This document shows, piece by piece, positions 41,101 through 49,508 of a DNA stretch of 64,000 nucleotides; position 1 is the first letter of the stretch, and every line of letters starts with the position of its first letter. Origin of the DNA: Roseimaritima multifibrata. GTDB taxonomy: Bacteria; Planctomycetota; Planctomycetia; Pirellulales; Pirellulaceae. The DNA is taken from NCBI RefSeq assembly GCF_007741495.1, contig NZ_CP036262.1:4154001-4218000 (forward strand), written 5' to 3'. Position numbers and translations under genes: made by a program. The notes under the pieces were generated by a model. That model had not been told where the DNA came from and did not search any database. It saw nothing but the letters and a program-made list of their open reading frames with translations.

Positions 41101-43356
41101 GACCCTAAGATCGCTGAAGCCGTTCTTCCGTTAGCAAACGACGAAGCCTACGAGGTGCGGTTGCAGGTCGCAAATTCGATCGCCGCCCTTGAATCCGATT
41201 CTGTCACAGCCCCGCTGACCAAATTGGCAACCGAATCGAATGATCCATACATGCAGTCGGCAGCCCTCAGTTCGTTGACCGCAAGCAATGTAGGCCCCGT
41301 TGCCGAGCAAGTTCTAGAAAGTGAACCAGCGCGTCTGCAAATCGGGGAACAGCTGATTGCGACCACGGCCGGACTGGGAAGCGAAAAGGCAATTCATTCC
41401 ATCTTGAATCAGGTACTTCGTTCCAGCGGAGATTGGCACCTGTGGCAGATGGAAAGTTTTGCCCAATTACTCGACGGACTTGACCGGCGAGCCTCCAGCG
41501 GATCATTGGCAGTCGTCGACACGGGCGAAAAAGCAGCCGATTCAGACGATCAATCACCGACGGTTTCCATTCAATTCAGTGCGGATCAGAAACAAGCCGC
41601 TCAAGCAATTTTCCTAGCCGCTTTAGATCTGATTGACAAAGCCGACGTGCCGGACAATCAAATCGAAATGGCACTTAAACTACTCGGCCGCAAATCAGGC
41701 CCTGCCTCCCAAAACCTGATTTCGCTAACAGACCTTCAATCCGCCAGCGACCAGCCACTAAAGATCACCAACCAGATCGCCGAACTTATCGATCTGCAGT
41801 ACTCGCAGAATCGCCAGCTGAGCGCCGTCCGCGCGATCACTCGTCGCGGAGAGCCCGCCGGTGGTGAAGCGTTGCTGCAGGGACTGGAATCGGCCACTCC
41901 TCAGGTGCGAACTTCTGTTGTTCAAGCTCTGATAGGACATCCGGCCTGGGATCCCGCGATTCTGTCAGGTCTGCAAGCGGGCATCCTTCACGCCAACGAT
42001 TTCAACACGGACCATCGCCAACAATTTATCGAACGTCAGCCGGAAGAGGCTCGGGAACAGACTCAGAAATGGTTCGGGAAAGAATCAGGAAGCGATCGTG
42101 AAGCACTGGTTAGCGATTGGTCCGACATCTCCCAACTGCAAGTCGATCCGACCAAAGGGAAGGCCCTGTTTGCCAAACACTGCAGTGCCTGCCACCAATT
42201 TAATGGAGTCGGACATAAGGTCGGCCCGGACCTGGCTGCGTTGACTTCGCGATCCCACCAATTTTTGCTGACGGCAATCTTAAATCCAAACCGGGACGTT
42301 GACGCTCGCTTTCAGAATTACACGGCGCTGATGGACGATGGCCGCGTTGTTTCCGGTCAAATCGTTAGCGAGACGGCCACCAGCGTGACCCTACTGGGGC
42401 AAGAAGCCAAACAAGAGGTTCTACTACGAAATCAATTGGAAGTTCTCCGTGCTACGGGCAAATCTGCGATGCCAGAAGGTCTGGAGAAAGACATCAGCAA
42501 ACAGGAGATGGCGGATATCATGTCCTACGTTCAGGGCGCTGATTCCGAAGCCTATCCACTGGCTCGCAAATTGATCGATGACAGCCTGGCACAGGACGAG
42601 CGACTAGAGATCGTCGCCAAATGGCCCCAATATTCAGCTCAAATGATTACCGCCCTGACTGCGGATATGCCGGATGACATGGAGGAGCAGTATCGCCGGA
42701 TCCCGTGGATCTGGCGACTCGCGATCGCAGCTGGCAAACGAAATGAATCTAAAGAGATTTTAGAGATCCTAGACGTCAGTCTGCCTCAGCCACAGCAACC
42801 GTTGATGGACTGGCAAGCCGTAGTGATCGGCGGCGGATTGGTGAACGGAATAAGCCAGACAGGAAGCTGGCCACTTGATCGAATCCAACGCTTGATTTCC
42901 GGAAACGGTCCTCTTGTAGGTCGCTGGAGCCAAGCGATCCAGCAAGCTTCCGTGATGTCGGACAACCCTCAAGTTCGATCGGGAACGCGGTACGATGCCC
43001 TCCGCATGATCGCCCTCGCTCCCTGGGCAACACATGGCCAGCAACTTGCCAGCTATCTAGGAGACTCGAACGCCGAACTGCAAATGGGGGCTGTCAGTGG
43101 ACTATCGGACATGCCGGCTGCCGAAGCGGGCCAAGCCATCTTGCAGGCTCTACCGAAATTACAGGCAAACAATCGTGAACTTGCGTTGGACGCCATGCTA
43201 AGGACCGTACCACGAATCGAACGTTTGCTTGCAGCCATTGAAGCGGAGTCGCTCCAGAAGGATTGGCTTGGAGAGGAGCGTCTTGCAACCCTGCTAAAGC
43301 ATGAAAATGCAAAGGTCCGCCAGCAAGCCAACCGCCTGCTTTCGGAAAAGAAATAG
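38137..43356 (+). CDS. Fusion of neutral ceramidase-like hydrolase and PVC-type dehydrogenase/HEAT/cytochrome c
   Basis: 1739 residues, with a hydrophobic N-terminal segment near residues 27-48 (FAVVAILLFSLCCC) as a signal or anchor. The ceramidase-like module (about 54-480) has VGVAKRDVTP, FTHTHSAPK with H144 and H146, and YTTYACHCVTL. The dehydrogenase propeller starts near 510 (LQLVASEPQIVDPVAIDFGPDG) and includes YPTDVKVWRDG and GPDGGLWVVDMYRYVIEHP. HEAT-like repeats run from about 900 to 1330. The cytochrome c domain has CSACH at 1349-1353, with GPDLAAL downstream. A final 230 residues add more HEAT-like helices. It combines, in one chain, the two proteins that are neighbours at 4742 and 6200, but without the deacetylase and FG-GAP modules. 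The substrate is unknown. Confidence 0.87.
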   Translation: MSMIRYFISCILPQRFVCFVASAEPNIRFAVVAILLFSLCCCNDLPAAESTGQAVYSVGVAKRDVTPEYPVRLNGFAFRKAESEGVSQALWARALAIGTDEQSPVVLVTLDSLGIRSAMVDEVHRRLAEQTKLERDHLIMTFTHTHSAPKVNGASDNIFAEPIPAEHQVRLDRYTEELTVALADVIQAALADRQPATLGWTVGEVGFAANRRTKGGPVDHSLPCLIVRAANDPAKVRAIYTTYACHCVTLSQNMLSGDWAGYAVESIERHFPGAIGLVSIGCGADQNPDSGVTGDKVDIAQQQGMQIGDEVARLIKEGTVTPLSAPVQTAASSLQLPFQTIPTREQFKAMEKQGGPNGYNATTQLARMDRGEKLPESLSYPIQVCYFGDQLCMVFLSGEVCVDYSLRLKKELDAKRLWMHGYSHDFGSYIPSERLLSEGGYGAGAEIPYFALPNKLAPGLEKKIIDKVHRLTPPAFTTAAPQPSHGDKPDDKPLGGTNGIPPTSPEQSLQKFETDADLKVQLVASEPQIVDPVAIDFGPDGDVWVVQMTDYGRGIEEEFVPQGEVRVLKDNDGDGHYETSQVFIGGLRYPTDVKVWRDGALICDAPNIIFARDQDGDGKAESREILFSGFATHNGQARVNSLRWGLDNWLYGSGGLFGGQIANQEGKVVDVSGRDFRIQPDLGLIEPVTGRSQQGRTRDDFGNWFGCTNSNLIYHYPVVDHYVKRNPFVIPPATSISVPSGENAGKLFPSSDLVLFRLSGAPGRATAACGVGIYRDDHLGPAYHGNSFTCEPVNQLVYRQVLERKGATIRGTRAANEQNSEFLRSSDRWFRPVQARTGPDGGLWVVDMYRYVIEHPKWIPDETLAELDVFAGKGLGRIYRVLPTKMERQAPLSLSALNDQDLAKAIDSNNGIVRDLVHQMLLWRDAKSASEPLRRIAKASKNPAVRIQALAALDGLNELSTKDLWSPLADSSSEVRRHAVRLAEKFLADPKIAEAVLPLANDEAYEVRLQVANSIAALESDSVTAPLTKLATESNDPYMQSAALSSLTASNVGPVAEQVLESEPARLQIGEQLIATTAGLGSEKAIHSILNQVLRSSGDWHLWQMESFAQLLDGLDRRASSGSLAVVDTGEKAADSDDQSPTVSIQFSADQKQAAQAIFLAALDLIDKADVPDNQIEMALKLLGRKSGPASQNLISLTDLQSASDQPLKITNQIAELIDLQYSQNRQLSAVRAITRRGEPAGGEALLQGLESATPQVRTSVVQALIGHPAWDPAILSGLQAGILHANDFNTDHRQQFIERQPEEAREQTQKWFGKESGSDREALVSDWSDISQLQVDPTKGKALFAKHCSACHQFNGVGHKVGPDLAALTSRSHQFLLTAILNPNRDVDARFQNYTALMDDGRVVSGQIVSETATSVTLLGQEAKQEVLLRNQLEVLRATGKSAMPEGLEKDISKQEMADIMSYVQGADSEAYPLARKLIDDSLAQDERLEIVAKWPQYSAQMITALTADMPDDMEEQYRRIPWIWRLAIAAGKRNESKEILEILDVSLPQPQQPLMDWQAVVIGGGLVNGISQTGSWPLDRIQRLISGNGPLVGRWSQAIQQASVMSDNPQVRSGTRYDALRMIALAPWATHGQQLASYLGDSNAELQMGAVSGLSDMPAAEAGQAILQALPKLQANNRELALDAMLRTVPRIERLLAAIEAESLQKDWLGEERLATLLKHENAKVRQQANRLLSEKK

Positions 43357-43359
43357 CAA

Positions 43360-43417
43360 CGCTGGCTCCATCGTTTACCTACTGCGGCGCGACCGCGGTA
43401 GGAATGAAGCGCCAGCG
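43360..43417. terminator. Large hairpin between convergent genes
   Basis: An outer stem CGCTGGC (43360-43366) with GCCAGCG (43411-43417) encloses an inner stem CCTAC-T-GCGG (43378-43387) with CCGC-G-GTAGG (43393-43402), loop CGCGA. It begins only a few bases after the stop at 43356 and faces the 3' end of the patatin gene. There is no T tract, so it may work as a bidirectional transcript-end structure. Confidence 0.5.
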
Positions 43418-43489
43418 GGGAACGTCACCCAAAACCTCCCAAGTCGCTGGCGTACAGGTAAGCGATTTCGGTTCGAACGAATGCTAAAG

Positions 43490-44617
43490 CTAAGCGGCGT
43501 TAAACAGCACCCGTCGACGAGGGACGCGTTTGATGACTTCGCTGCCATAGGTCGACAACGTCGCGTCGGCGACTTCATAACCATGGCGGAACAACAGACT
43601 GAACTCGCTGTGAGTCAATCGACGCAGCGTTGTTTCAATCAGTGCGACGCGTTTGACTTCTTCGTCGGTCAACGATGGTTTCCCATCGATGTTGTTTCGA
43701 GCGTAGGTCTTTTTCGTCGCCCGACCTAAACGAAGGTAAGCACCGCTTCCGGGGTTTTGCTTGAAGTGGTTGATCAACATGCGAGTCCGAAGGCTTCGAA
43801 CTTGGTCGGTCGCCACATCCACCAACCGCAGCGTGGCTCTTAAATATTCGGGGCTCCAACGCGATTGACGGGAATCGCTGGACAATGGCCGTGACGCGTC
43901 ACTGACGATCAAAAAGTCGGTTCCCTCTCGCAATCCTTCTCCTGGTTTAAACAAGGATTCGACGCCAAGGTTATCGTAAACGCCTCCATCCCAAAGGTGC
44001 AAACGCCTGTACTTTGGTTCGATCGAACGCCAGCGGTCATCGCGATATTCGCTCCACCGGTAGCGCCGTGAACGGATCACCAAGGGACCGATCAGCCCGG
44101 GGACGGCTGCCGAAGCGGCCAGTGCATGCGACAAACTGAAATCAGGATCGGTGATGTACTTTGTTTGATAGTCCCCCATCAGGTGACGCTGAAAACGCCA
44201 ATTCTTTCCGGTTTGGTAACAGGTTGCATTGATGATCCATTCCGGTGATTCGGGTAGGTCCGCAAGCGAACCGCGGATCCCCCACTGACTTTCGATCGCA
44301 TCGCCCAACAGTGCCGCTCGGCCCGAAGCCAGTCGCCAAGGGAGCAACAACGATTTAAGTGCGTACGACCACTGAAGATTCTTGGTCGTCAGGAGCGACA
44401 AAACACGCGGCACGACATCATGCAGGTATTCAGAACTGTCGGGCCAGCGGTAACCTGCAGAAGCAAAGACAAGCCCCGCAGCCAAACTGCCCCCGGAGAC
44501 GCTGGAAACAATCTTGACGTTACCCAGCAAGTCTTGACGCGCCAGCCGAGCCAACACGCCCAGATGAAAGACTGTAGCGCGAACTCCACCGCCAGAGAAT
44601 GCGAGGGCGATCTTCAT
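43490..44617 (-). CDS. Patatin-like phospholipase
   Basis: 375 residues. The oxyanion-hole motif [15 protein letters not shown] lies at 8-22, the nucleophile Ser in SVSGGS (S41 in [12 protein letters not shown]), and the dyad Asp in [12 protein letters not shown]. This is a complete patatin catalytic set. No signal peptide, so it is cytoplasmic or membrane-associated. The middle part ([17 protein letters not shown]) is a likely membrane-contact helix. It should hydrolyse acyl esters of phospholipids or glycolipids. It follows two small membrane-protein genes in the same direction, at 44643 and 44855. Confidence 0.9.
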   Translation of the reverse strand: MKIALAFSGGGVRATVFHLGVLARLARQDLLGNVKIVSSVSGGSLAAGLVFASAGYRWPDSSEYLHDVVPRVLSLLTTKNLQWSYALKSLLLPWRLASGRAALLGDAIESQWGIRGSLADLPESPEWIINATCYQTGKNWRFQRHLMGDYQTKYITDPDFSLSHALAASAAVPGLIGPLVIRSRRYRWSEYRDDRWRSIEPKYRRLHLWDGGVYDNLGVESLFKPGEGLREGTDFLIVSDASRPLSSDSRQSRWSPEYLRATLRLVDVATDQVRSLRTRMLINHFKQNPGSGAYLRLGRATKKTYARNNIDGKPSLTDEEVKRVALIETTLRRLTHSEFSLLFRHGYEVADATLSTYGSEVIKRVPRRRVLFNAA

Positions 44618-44642
44618 GATTATCGAAACGGTTGCGGTTGAT

Positions 44643-44885
44643 TTACAGGTCAGCGAGCGCGATGGCGGGTTTCATGATCAGGCCATGAATTCCTTCCAAG
44701 ATCGCGTCGTATTGGGATTCGCATCCATACCAAATCGACGTCGTAGCCACCACCCAAATTTGACCGATCGTCCCGATGCCAGCAAAGGGCTGCCGCAACA
44801 ACATCTTCGAGAGAAGAAAGAGCGGCATCCCAATCGGAAACTTATGTATTACGCTCAGAAAATTCCTGCCACGAAGAACACACAA
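44643..44885 (-). CDS. Small hydrophobic protein, hypothetical
   Basis: Up to 80 residues. It overlaps the 3' end of the L7/L12-like gene by about 30 bases, so the start may lie further in, at the Met of [14 protein letters not shown]. It has one or two hydrophobic segments ([25 protein letters not shown]). No family was recognised. The support is its position, 25 bases before the patatin gene and after another small membrane protein. Confidence 0.35.
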   Translation of the reverse strand: MCVLRGRNFLSVIHKFPIGMPLFLLSKMLLRQPFAGIGTIGQIWVVATTSIWYGCESQYDAILEGIHGLIMKPAIALADL

Positions 44886-45130
44886 ACGGCCGCCGCGGTC
44901 AGCGAAGTCACTAGAAACAAAACCATCCCGAAACAGCCTGACTTCGATTCCAGTGCGGCCCTAGGAGTTGTGCCCGGCGACAGAGATTCGGCTAATTTTT
45001 CGACGGCGTCCTTTGATTCCCCCAGCCGCGAACCGGTCAGATCCTTGTATCGCTTGACGGCCGCAAGTTTCTTTCCTTGCTGTAATAGCTCGGTAATCTC
45101 GGCCAATTCATCGGGTTGCAATTCGTTCAT
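44855..45130 (-). CDS. Small membrane protein with ribosomal L7/L12 C-terminal-like domain
   Basis: 91 residues from the ATG at 45130 ([12 protein letters not shown]); an in-frame ATG at 45160 exists. The block [30 protein letters not shown] resembles the L7/L12 C-terminal fold (K.AVK..R..TGLGLKEAK..V). It is followed by one membrane helix at the C-terminus ([23 protein letters not shown]). Such L7/L12-like membrane proteins are known in various bacteria but are not ribosomal. Function unknown. It is the first gene of a short leftward operon with the patatin gene. Confidence 0.6.
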   Translation of the reverse strand: MNELQPDELAEITELLQQGKKLAAVKRYKDLTGSRLGESKDAVEKLAESLSPGTTPRAALESKSGCFGMVLFLVTSLTAAAVCVFFVAGIF

Positions 45131-45322
45131 CATCCGCTCATCTGCGTTGGGGGCATCCAAAAGTCGGCGACACGTCCGGCAGGTTGCTTGTCGATTGGCA
45201 CCGCTTCCAACAACCCGAATCCGTTGTACTCCTCGCTGTTTCTATCGTTTTTGGCGGGGAAATGCCAATGGCAAGTTTTGTATTTGCTTTTTGGGTGGTG
45301 CTCTTGAGGCGGCGGGGAATGG

Positions 45323-45354
45323 AGACACGGAGACACGGAGACACGGAGACACGG
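45323..45354 (+). repeat. Octamer tandem repeat, AGACACGG x 4
   Basis: Four exact 8-base units AGACACGG, immediately followed by the heptamer array. The run shows no coding meaning. Confidence 0.9.
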
Positions 45355-45360
45355 AGAGTT

Positions 45361-45514
45361 GGGAGTTGGGAGTTGGGAGTTGGGAGTTGGGAGTTGGGAG
45401 TTGGGAGTTGGGAGTTGGGAGTTGGGAGTTGGGAGTTGGGAGTTGGGAGTTGGGAGTTGGGAGTTGGGAGTTGGGAGCTGGGAGCTGGGAGCTGGGAGCT
45501 GGGAGCTGGGAGTT
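45361..45514 (+). repeat. Heptamer tandem repeat, 22 units of GGGAG(T/C)T
   Basis: Counted base by base: 16 units of GGGAGTT (45361-45472), five of GGGAGCT (45473-45507) and one GGGAGTT (45508-45514), 154 bases with no interruption. The variant blocks (16 and 5) suggest slippage or unequal exchange. One strand is G-rich with G3 runs seven bases apart, so it could form G-quadruplexes. Similar short tandem heptamers are known from cyanobacteria. Any open frame through it (a WELGVGS-type repeat) is an artefact of the repeat. Confidence 0.95.
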
Positions 45515-45684
45515 TTTGTTTTCTGTTGGGGGGGGTGACGACAAATCACGGTTTATTGGGGTTTGTTTTCCCTAAATCCAAACTGGGGGCGATTCGAAGT
45601 TACCGATTGCTTACAATGGACGGTTGTCCCACCTGATGCATTCGTTGCATTTCCCCTGCCTACCTGCTTCCCCCCTTTGCGTTC

Positions 45685-47652
45685 ATGGGTTTACGATTCG
45701 AGTGGTCGCTGCCTGGCTTGCCGATTGCCCTCGCTGCGATTCTGATTGCCTGCAACATTCCTTCGCGCGGTTACGGCGTGGACGATGCGGTTGCTTTGAC
45801 GCAAGCTCAGTCGGTCGACTTTATTCAAACCTATTGTCTCAGCTGCCACGAAGGGGACAACGGTGAAGCGAACCTCGATCTAAGCGCCTTTGATTCCACT
45901 CAGCGAATTCCGCTTGATGTTGATAAGTGGAATCGAATCGCTGACCGAATAGCCGACCATCAGATGCCTCCGCTGGACAGCGAGCTGCCAACGCTCGAAC
46001 TGCGAGAAGGGATGGTGCAAGTGATTCGCAGCACGATTCACACATCGATCTGCAGCGATGGCGTGACTCCGGGCAAACCGATGCTCCGCCGCCTGAATCG
46101 AACGGAGTATGCCAACACGGTTCGTGACCTCTTGGGGATTCAGTTCAACGCGGGGCACGCCCTACCAGAAGACGGTGCGGGTGGCGAAGGATTCGATAAC
46201 GCCGCCGAAACCCTGTTTATATCGCCCATCCACGCGGAGAAATATCTGGATGCGGCGCGCACCGCGTTGTCGCATGCGATGAGCGACCCGCAGGACCGTA
46301 AAATGCTCCTGGTTTCGCTTCCCTCCAAAGATGTCTCTCCCCAACAAGCTGCCGAAAAGGTCCTCGGAACTTTCTTGCCAAAAGCTTTTCGCCGTCCAGC
46401 AACCGAAGCGGAGATCCAACAATACTTGCATCTCTTCGAACAGGTCTACCAAGAGGATCAATCGTTCGAAACGGCGATCACCTTTGCCATGGAAGCGGCC
46501 ATGGTATCGCCCAAATTTCTGTTCCTGTGGGAACAACCGCATTCCGAATCCGAGCCTATTCGAATCACCGATTATGAATTGGCTTCTCGACTTTCCTATT
46601 TCTTGTGGGCATCCATGCCCGACCAGGAACTCTTCAAACTGGCTGCCGCGGGAAAACTGCATGAAGACGAGGTCTTAGCGCAGCAGGTCAAACGGATGCT
46701 GAAGAGCTCGATCGACGATCGCGGCCATCGCCGAAATGCCAAATGCCGGGAATTCGCAGAGAGCTTTGTCGAGCAGTGGCTGGGCACACGCGCTTTGGGC
46801 CGCGAGTTCCAACCCGACAAATCGGTAGTCGGAAAATTCAATCCTGAACTGGAGGGCGGCATGAAATACGAGCCGGTCTTCTTCATGGAAGATTTGCTGG
46901 CCGAGAACCATTCTTTACTGAATTGGATCGATTCCGATTTCACTTACGCAAACAGAAGTCTAGCCAGACACTACGGGATCGAAGGGACCTTCCGCGAACA
47001 ACCGAAGCGAGTCGACCTGCCCGAGGGAAGCCATCGCGGTGGCGTGCTTGGGATGAGTTCGATATTGGCCGTTTCATCGTTTTCGCATCGCACCAGTCCT
47101 GTGCTACGAGGCAAATGGATCATGGAAACATTGCTGGGCACCGCTCCCCCGCCACCACCTCCCAATGTCCCTGAACTTGAGGAAACGGTTGGCGACGGAA
47201 AGGAGAAACTATCGCTGCGGCAACGACTGGAACTCCACCGAGCCGACCCCGCGTGTGCCTCCTGCCACGCGGTGATGGACCCGCTAGGATTCGGTTTAGA
47301 AAACTACGATGTACTGGGCCGCTGGCGAACGGAAGAGAGTGGTTTGCCAATCGACAATACAGGAACCCTGCCTGATGGGACGACCTTCACAGGCATGGAA
47401 GGGCTAAAACAACAGTTGATGGACCGAAAAGATTCGTTCATCAGCCACCTGACAAGTAAAATGCTTGGGTATGCATTAGCCCGGCAACTGACGAACGAAG
47501 ACCTGTGTGTCGTTCAATCGATCAGTGAAACATTGGCCAAAGATGACTACCGGGCTCAAACCCTAGTCCTTGAAATCGTCAAAAGTATTCCATTCCAGTT
47601 CAAAAGCGGGCAAACGCCTTCGACGCCTGAGGAAACGAACCATGGCAAATAG
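45685..47652 (+). CDS. DUF1592-family cytochrome c-type protein (pair 2)
   Basis: 655 residues, with a hydrophobic signal (LPGLPIALAAILIACNI). N-terminal haem motif CLSCH (YCLSCHEGDNGEANLDLSAF), DUF1587 (RRLNRTEYANTVRDLLG), DUF1592 (ELASRLSYFLWASMPD), the DUF1588 haem CASCH in ADPACASCHAVMDPLGFGLENYD, and DUF1585 (IDNTGTLPDGTTF, MLGYALARQL). It closely follows the domain order of pair 1 but with different sequence. A proline-rich turn (APPPPPPNVPELE) precedes the second haem domain. The stop overlaps the start of the DUF1552 gene by 11 bases, so the two are translationally coupled. Confidence 0.9.
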   Translation: MGLRFEWSLPGLPIALAAILIACNIPSRGYGVDDAVALTQAQSVDFIQTYCLSCHEGDNGEANLDLSAFDSTQRIPLDVDKWNRIADRIADHQMPPLDSELPTLELREGMVQVIRSTIHTSICSDGVTPGKPMLRRLNRTEYANTVRDLLGIQFNAGHALPEDGAGGEGFDNAAETLFISPIHAEKYLDAARTALSHAMSDPQDRKMLLVSLPSKDVSPQQAAEKVLGTFLPKAFRRPATEAEIQQYLHLFEQVYQEDQSFETAITFAMEAAMVSPKFLFLWEQPHSESEPIRITDYELASRLSYFLWASMPDQELFKLAAAGKLHEDEVLAQQVKRMLKSSIDDRGHRRNAKCREFAESFVEQWLGTRALGREFQPDKSVVGKFNPELEGGMKYEPVFFMEDLLAENHSLLNWIDSDFTYANRSLARHYGIEGTFREQPKRVDLPEGSHRGGVLGMSSILAVSSFSHRTSPVLRGKWIMETLLGTAPPPPPPNVPELEETVGDGKEKLSLRQRLELHRADPACASCHAVMDPLGFGLENYDVLGRWRTEESGLPIDNTGTLPDGTTFTGMEGLKQQLMDRKDSFISHLTSKMLGYALARQLTNEDLCVVQSISETLAKDDYRAQTLVLEIVKSIPFQFKSGQTPSTPEETNHGK

Positions 47653-49048
47653 AGATCGAGTACGGATGCAGTCTTTAGAACGCCAGAATCTCCGCAGAGC
47701 TTCTCTCTCGCGGCGCACCCTGCTGCGCGGTACGGGCGCTGCTTTGGCGCTGCCGTGGCTGGAAGCGATGATGCCTCGTCGGGCGAGAGGGGCCGACCCA
47801 GAAAACCTTCCAGACGACCAAGCTCCCGTGCGGATGGCGGCTCTGTTTGTCCCGAACGGCGTTCGCCAGGACCAATGGACTCCCGAAGGGGAAGGGAAAG
47901 ATTTCAAACTATCGCCCGCGCTGCAACCTTTGGCTGACCTCAAAGACCAGTTGCTTGTCCTAACCAATTTATGGAATCAAGGCAGTATCGGCGGCGATGG
48001 CCACTACGTCAAAACATCAGGTTTCTTGACCTGTACCACAATCAATAAATCGCTTGGTATCGATCTAAATTGCAACGGTCAGTCGATGGACCAAGTCGCG
48101 GCATCCTACGCCGAGAAAAGAACGCCTCTGCCATCTTTGGAACTGGGAATTGATCCGGTAACGACGGGCGTTGATACGAATGTCGGCTACACTCGAGTCT
48201 ACGGTTCTCACATCGCCTGGAGCGGGCCCACCAGTCCATTGGCGCGGGAACTGAATCCGCATCTTGTCTACGAGCGACTGCTGCGATCGGCTAAGCCTGC
48301 TGGCCAATCGACACGGCGCGACGCGTTGCTGCTGGACCAGGTAATCGACGATGCCAAACAGCTTTCCAATCGACTGGGCGTCGCCGACCGGCGCCGCATG
48401 GATGAATACCTACAGTCGGTCCGAAGCATCGAAAAGAGGCTGGAGCGACAAGGGCAGGGCGGTGCACTGGCTTGGACGCCCCGCGCAGACCTAGCCGCTG
48501 CCGAGGCGCCTCCGGAAGATAAACCAGACAGTTTCCCAGCCCACGTTCGGCTGATGATGGACATGATCGCGCTTGCATTCCAAACCGACACCACGCGGGT
48601 CTGCACTTTCATGTTTGGGAACGCGGTCAGTGGCCGAAACTTTTCGTTTTTAGATGGCGTTTCAGGCGGGCATCATGACACGTCACATCACCAGAACTCC
48701 GCCGAGAAACTGGAACAGTACCAGATCATCACGCACTGGCACGTCCAGCAATATGCCTACCTGCTAAACAAGCTGCAAAGCATGCAAGAAGGGGAGGGAA
48801 CCGTGCTAGACAATTCAATGATTTTGTACGGATCCGGACTGCGCGATGGCAACAGCCACAATCCACACAACCTGCCCATCCTGGTTGGCGGCAGTGGAGG
48901 CGGAAAGATCGCAACCGGACAGCATCTCTCCTTCAGCCCCGATACGCCTCTCGCGAACCTCTATGTCGCCATGCTGAACGCATTCGGAAGTCCGACAAAA
49001 CAGTTTGCCGACAGCACGGGAACCCTACCGGGCGTGCTTCACGCGTAG
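47642..49048 (+). CDS. DUF1552-family Tat-exported protein (pair 2)
   Basis: 468 residues from the ATG at 47642, inside the last codons of the preceding gene; a longer frame to 47570 would start within that gene. Tat signal SRRTLLRGTGAALALPWL. DUF1552 blocks: RMAALFVPNGVRQDQW, DQLLVLTNLWNQGS, TSGFLTCTTINKSLG, DRRRMDEYLQSVRSIEKRLERQ, MIALAFQTDTTRVCTFMFG and MILYGSGLRDGNSHNPHNLPIL. It lacks the 80-residue tail of pair 1 and ends cleanly after LPGVLHA. Function unknown; presumed partner of the coupled cytochrome-like protein. Confidence 0.9.
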   Translation: MANRDRVRMQSLERQNLRRASLSRRTLLRGTGAALALPWLEAMMPRRARGADPENLPDDQAPVRMAALFVPNGVRQDQWTPEGEGKDFKLSPALQPLADLKDQLLVLTNLWNQGSIGGDGHYVKTSGFLTCTTINKSLGIDLNCNGQSMDQVAASYAEKRTPLPSLELGIDPVTTGVDTNVGYTRVYGSHIAWSGPTSPLARELNPHLVYERLLRSAKPAGQSTRRDALLLDQVIDDAKQLSNRLGVADRRRMDEYLQSVRSIEKRLERQGQGGALAWTPRADLAAAEAPPEDKPDSFPAHVRLMMDMIALAFQTDTTRVCTFMFGNAVSGRNFSFLDGVSGGHHDTSHHQNSAEKLEQYQIITHWHVQQYAYLLNKLQSMQEGEGTVLDNSMILYGSGLRDGNSHNPHNLPILVGGSGGGKIATGQHLSFSPDTPLANLYVAMLNAFGSPTKQFADSTGTLPGVLHA

Positions 49049-49508
49049 CCTTCGCAGGCCGTTGAACCCAAAATGAGAAGGGCACATCGCACGCGGTTGC
49101 CCTCTTATCGCTTTGGCTCAAGTCATCGCGCAGGCAATTGCGCCGACACCGATTCTGCAAGCCAAGCTTTAAATATTCAGCGACACCTCCCACAACTCTC
49201 AGGCAACCACGACTTGCCTGACTTTTGGCGTGAGAGGTAACAGAGTGTCTGGAGCCCCAAGGATTGTTTAGGTACGCATACCCAAAACGGACGATCCTCC
49301 GCCCTCGCTATTGTACACCTTCGCATGCACATATAAAATAAGGAAGGGCCTAGCGTCTGTTCCAGCGTATTCCGTGTTGGACCGAACCCCAAACTTCAAC
49401 GGCCAACCGACAGTCCGCTCCGTTTCCCGTCCCTATTTCCATCCGCCCGAAATCGAGGCGACCGGATGGCCAATAGCCCCTCACCGTCCAGCATAGGAAT
49501 CGGACCGC
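49049..49508. other. Intergenic region, weak hairpin only
   Basis: 460 bases between the DUF1552 and PQQ-propeller genes. A weak stem (AGGGCA 49079-49084 with TGCCCT 49098-49103) near the upstream stop is the only terminator candidate. An AT-rich stretch near 49325-49340 may lie in a promoter. No gene is supported. Confidence 0.35.

Larger units (their letters stand above)
45131..45684. other. Divergent intergenic region with two tandem-repeat arrays
   Basis: About 554 bases between the L7/L12-like gene (leftward) and the second DUF1592 gene (rightward), both of whose promoters should lie here. It holds an octamer array (45323-45354) and a heptamer array (45361-45514). No gene is supported. 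Confidence 0.6.

Noticed and set aside
45323-45514. Possible CRISPR-like array
   Set aside because: Units are 7 or 8 bases with no spacers, and no cas genes are present.
44616-45575. Long open frame through the heptamer array (repeated WELGVGS) and its complement (SQLPTPN)
   Set aside because: It is a by-product of a 7-base repeat without stop codons and overlaps two leftward genes; no start signal.
49079-49103. Intrinsic terminator after the second DUF1552 gene
   Set aside because: The stem has only six clean pairs and no T tract; too weak to call.
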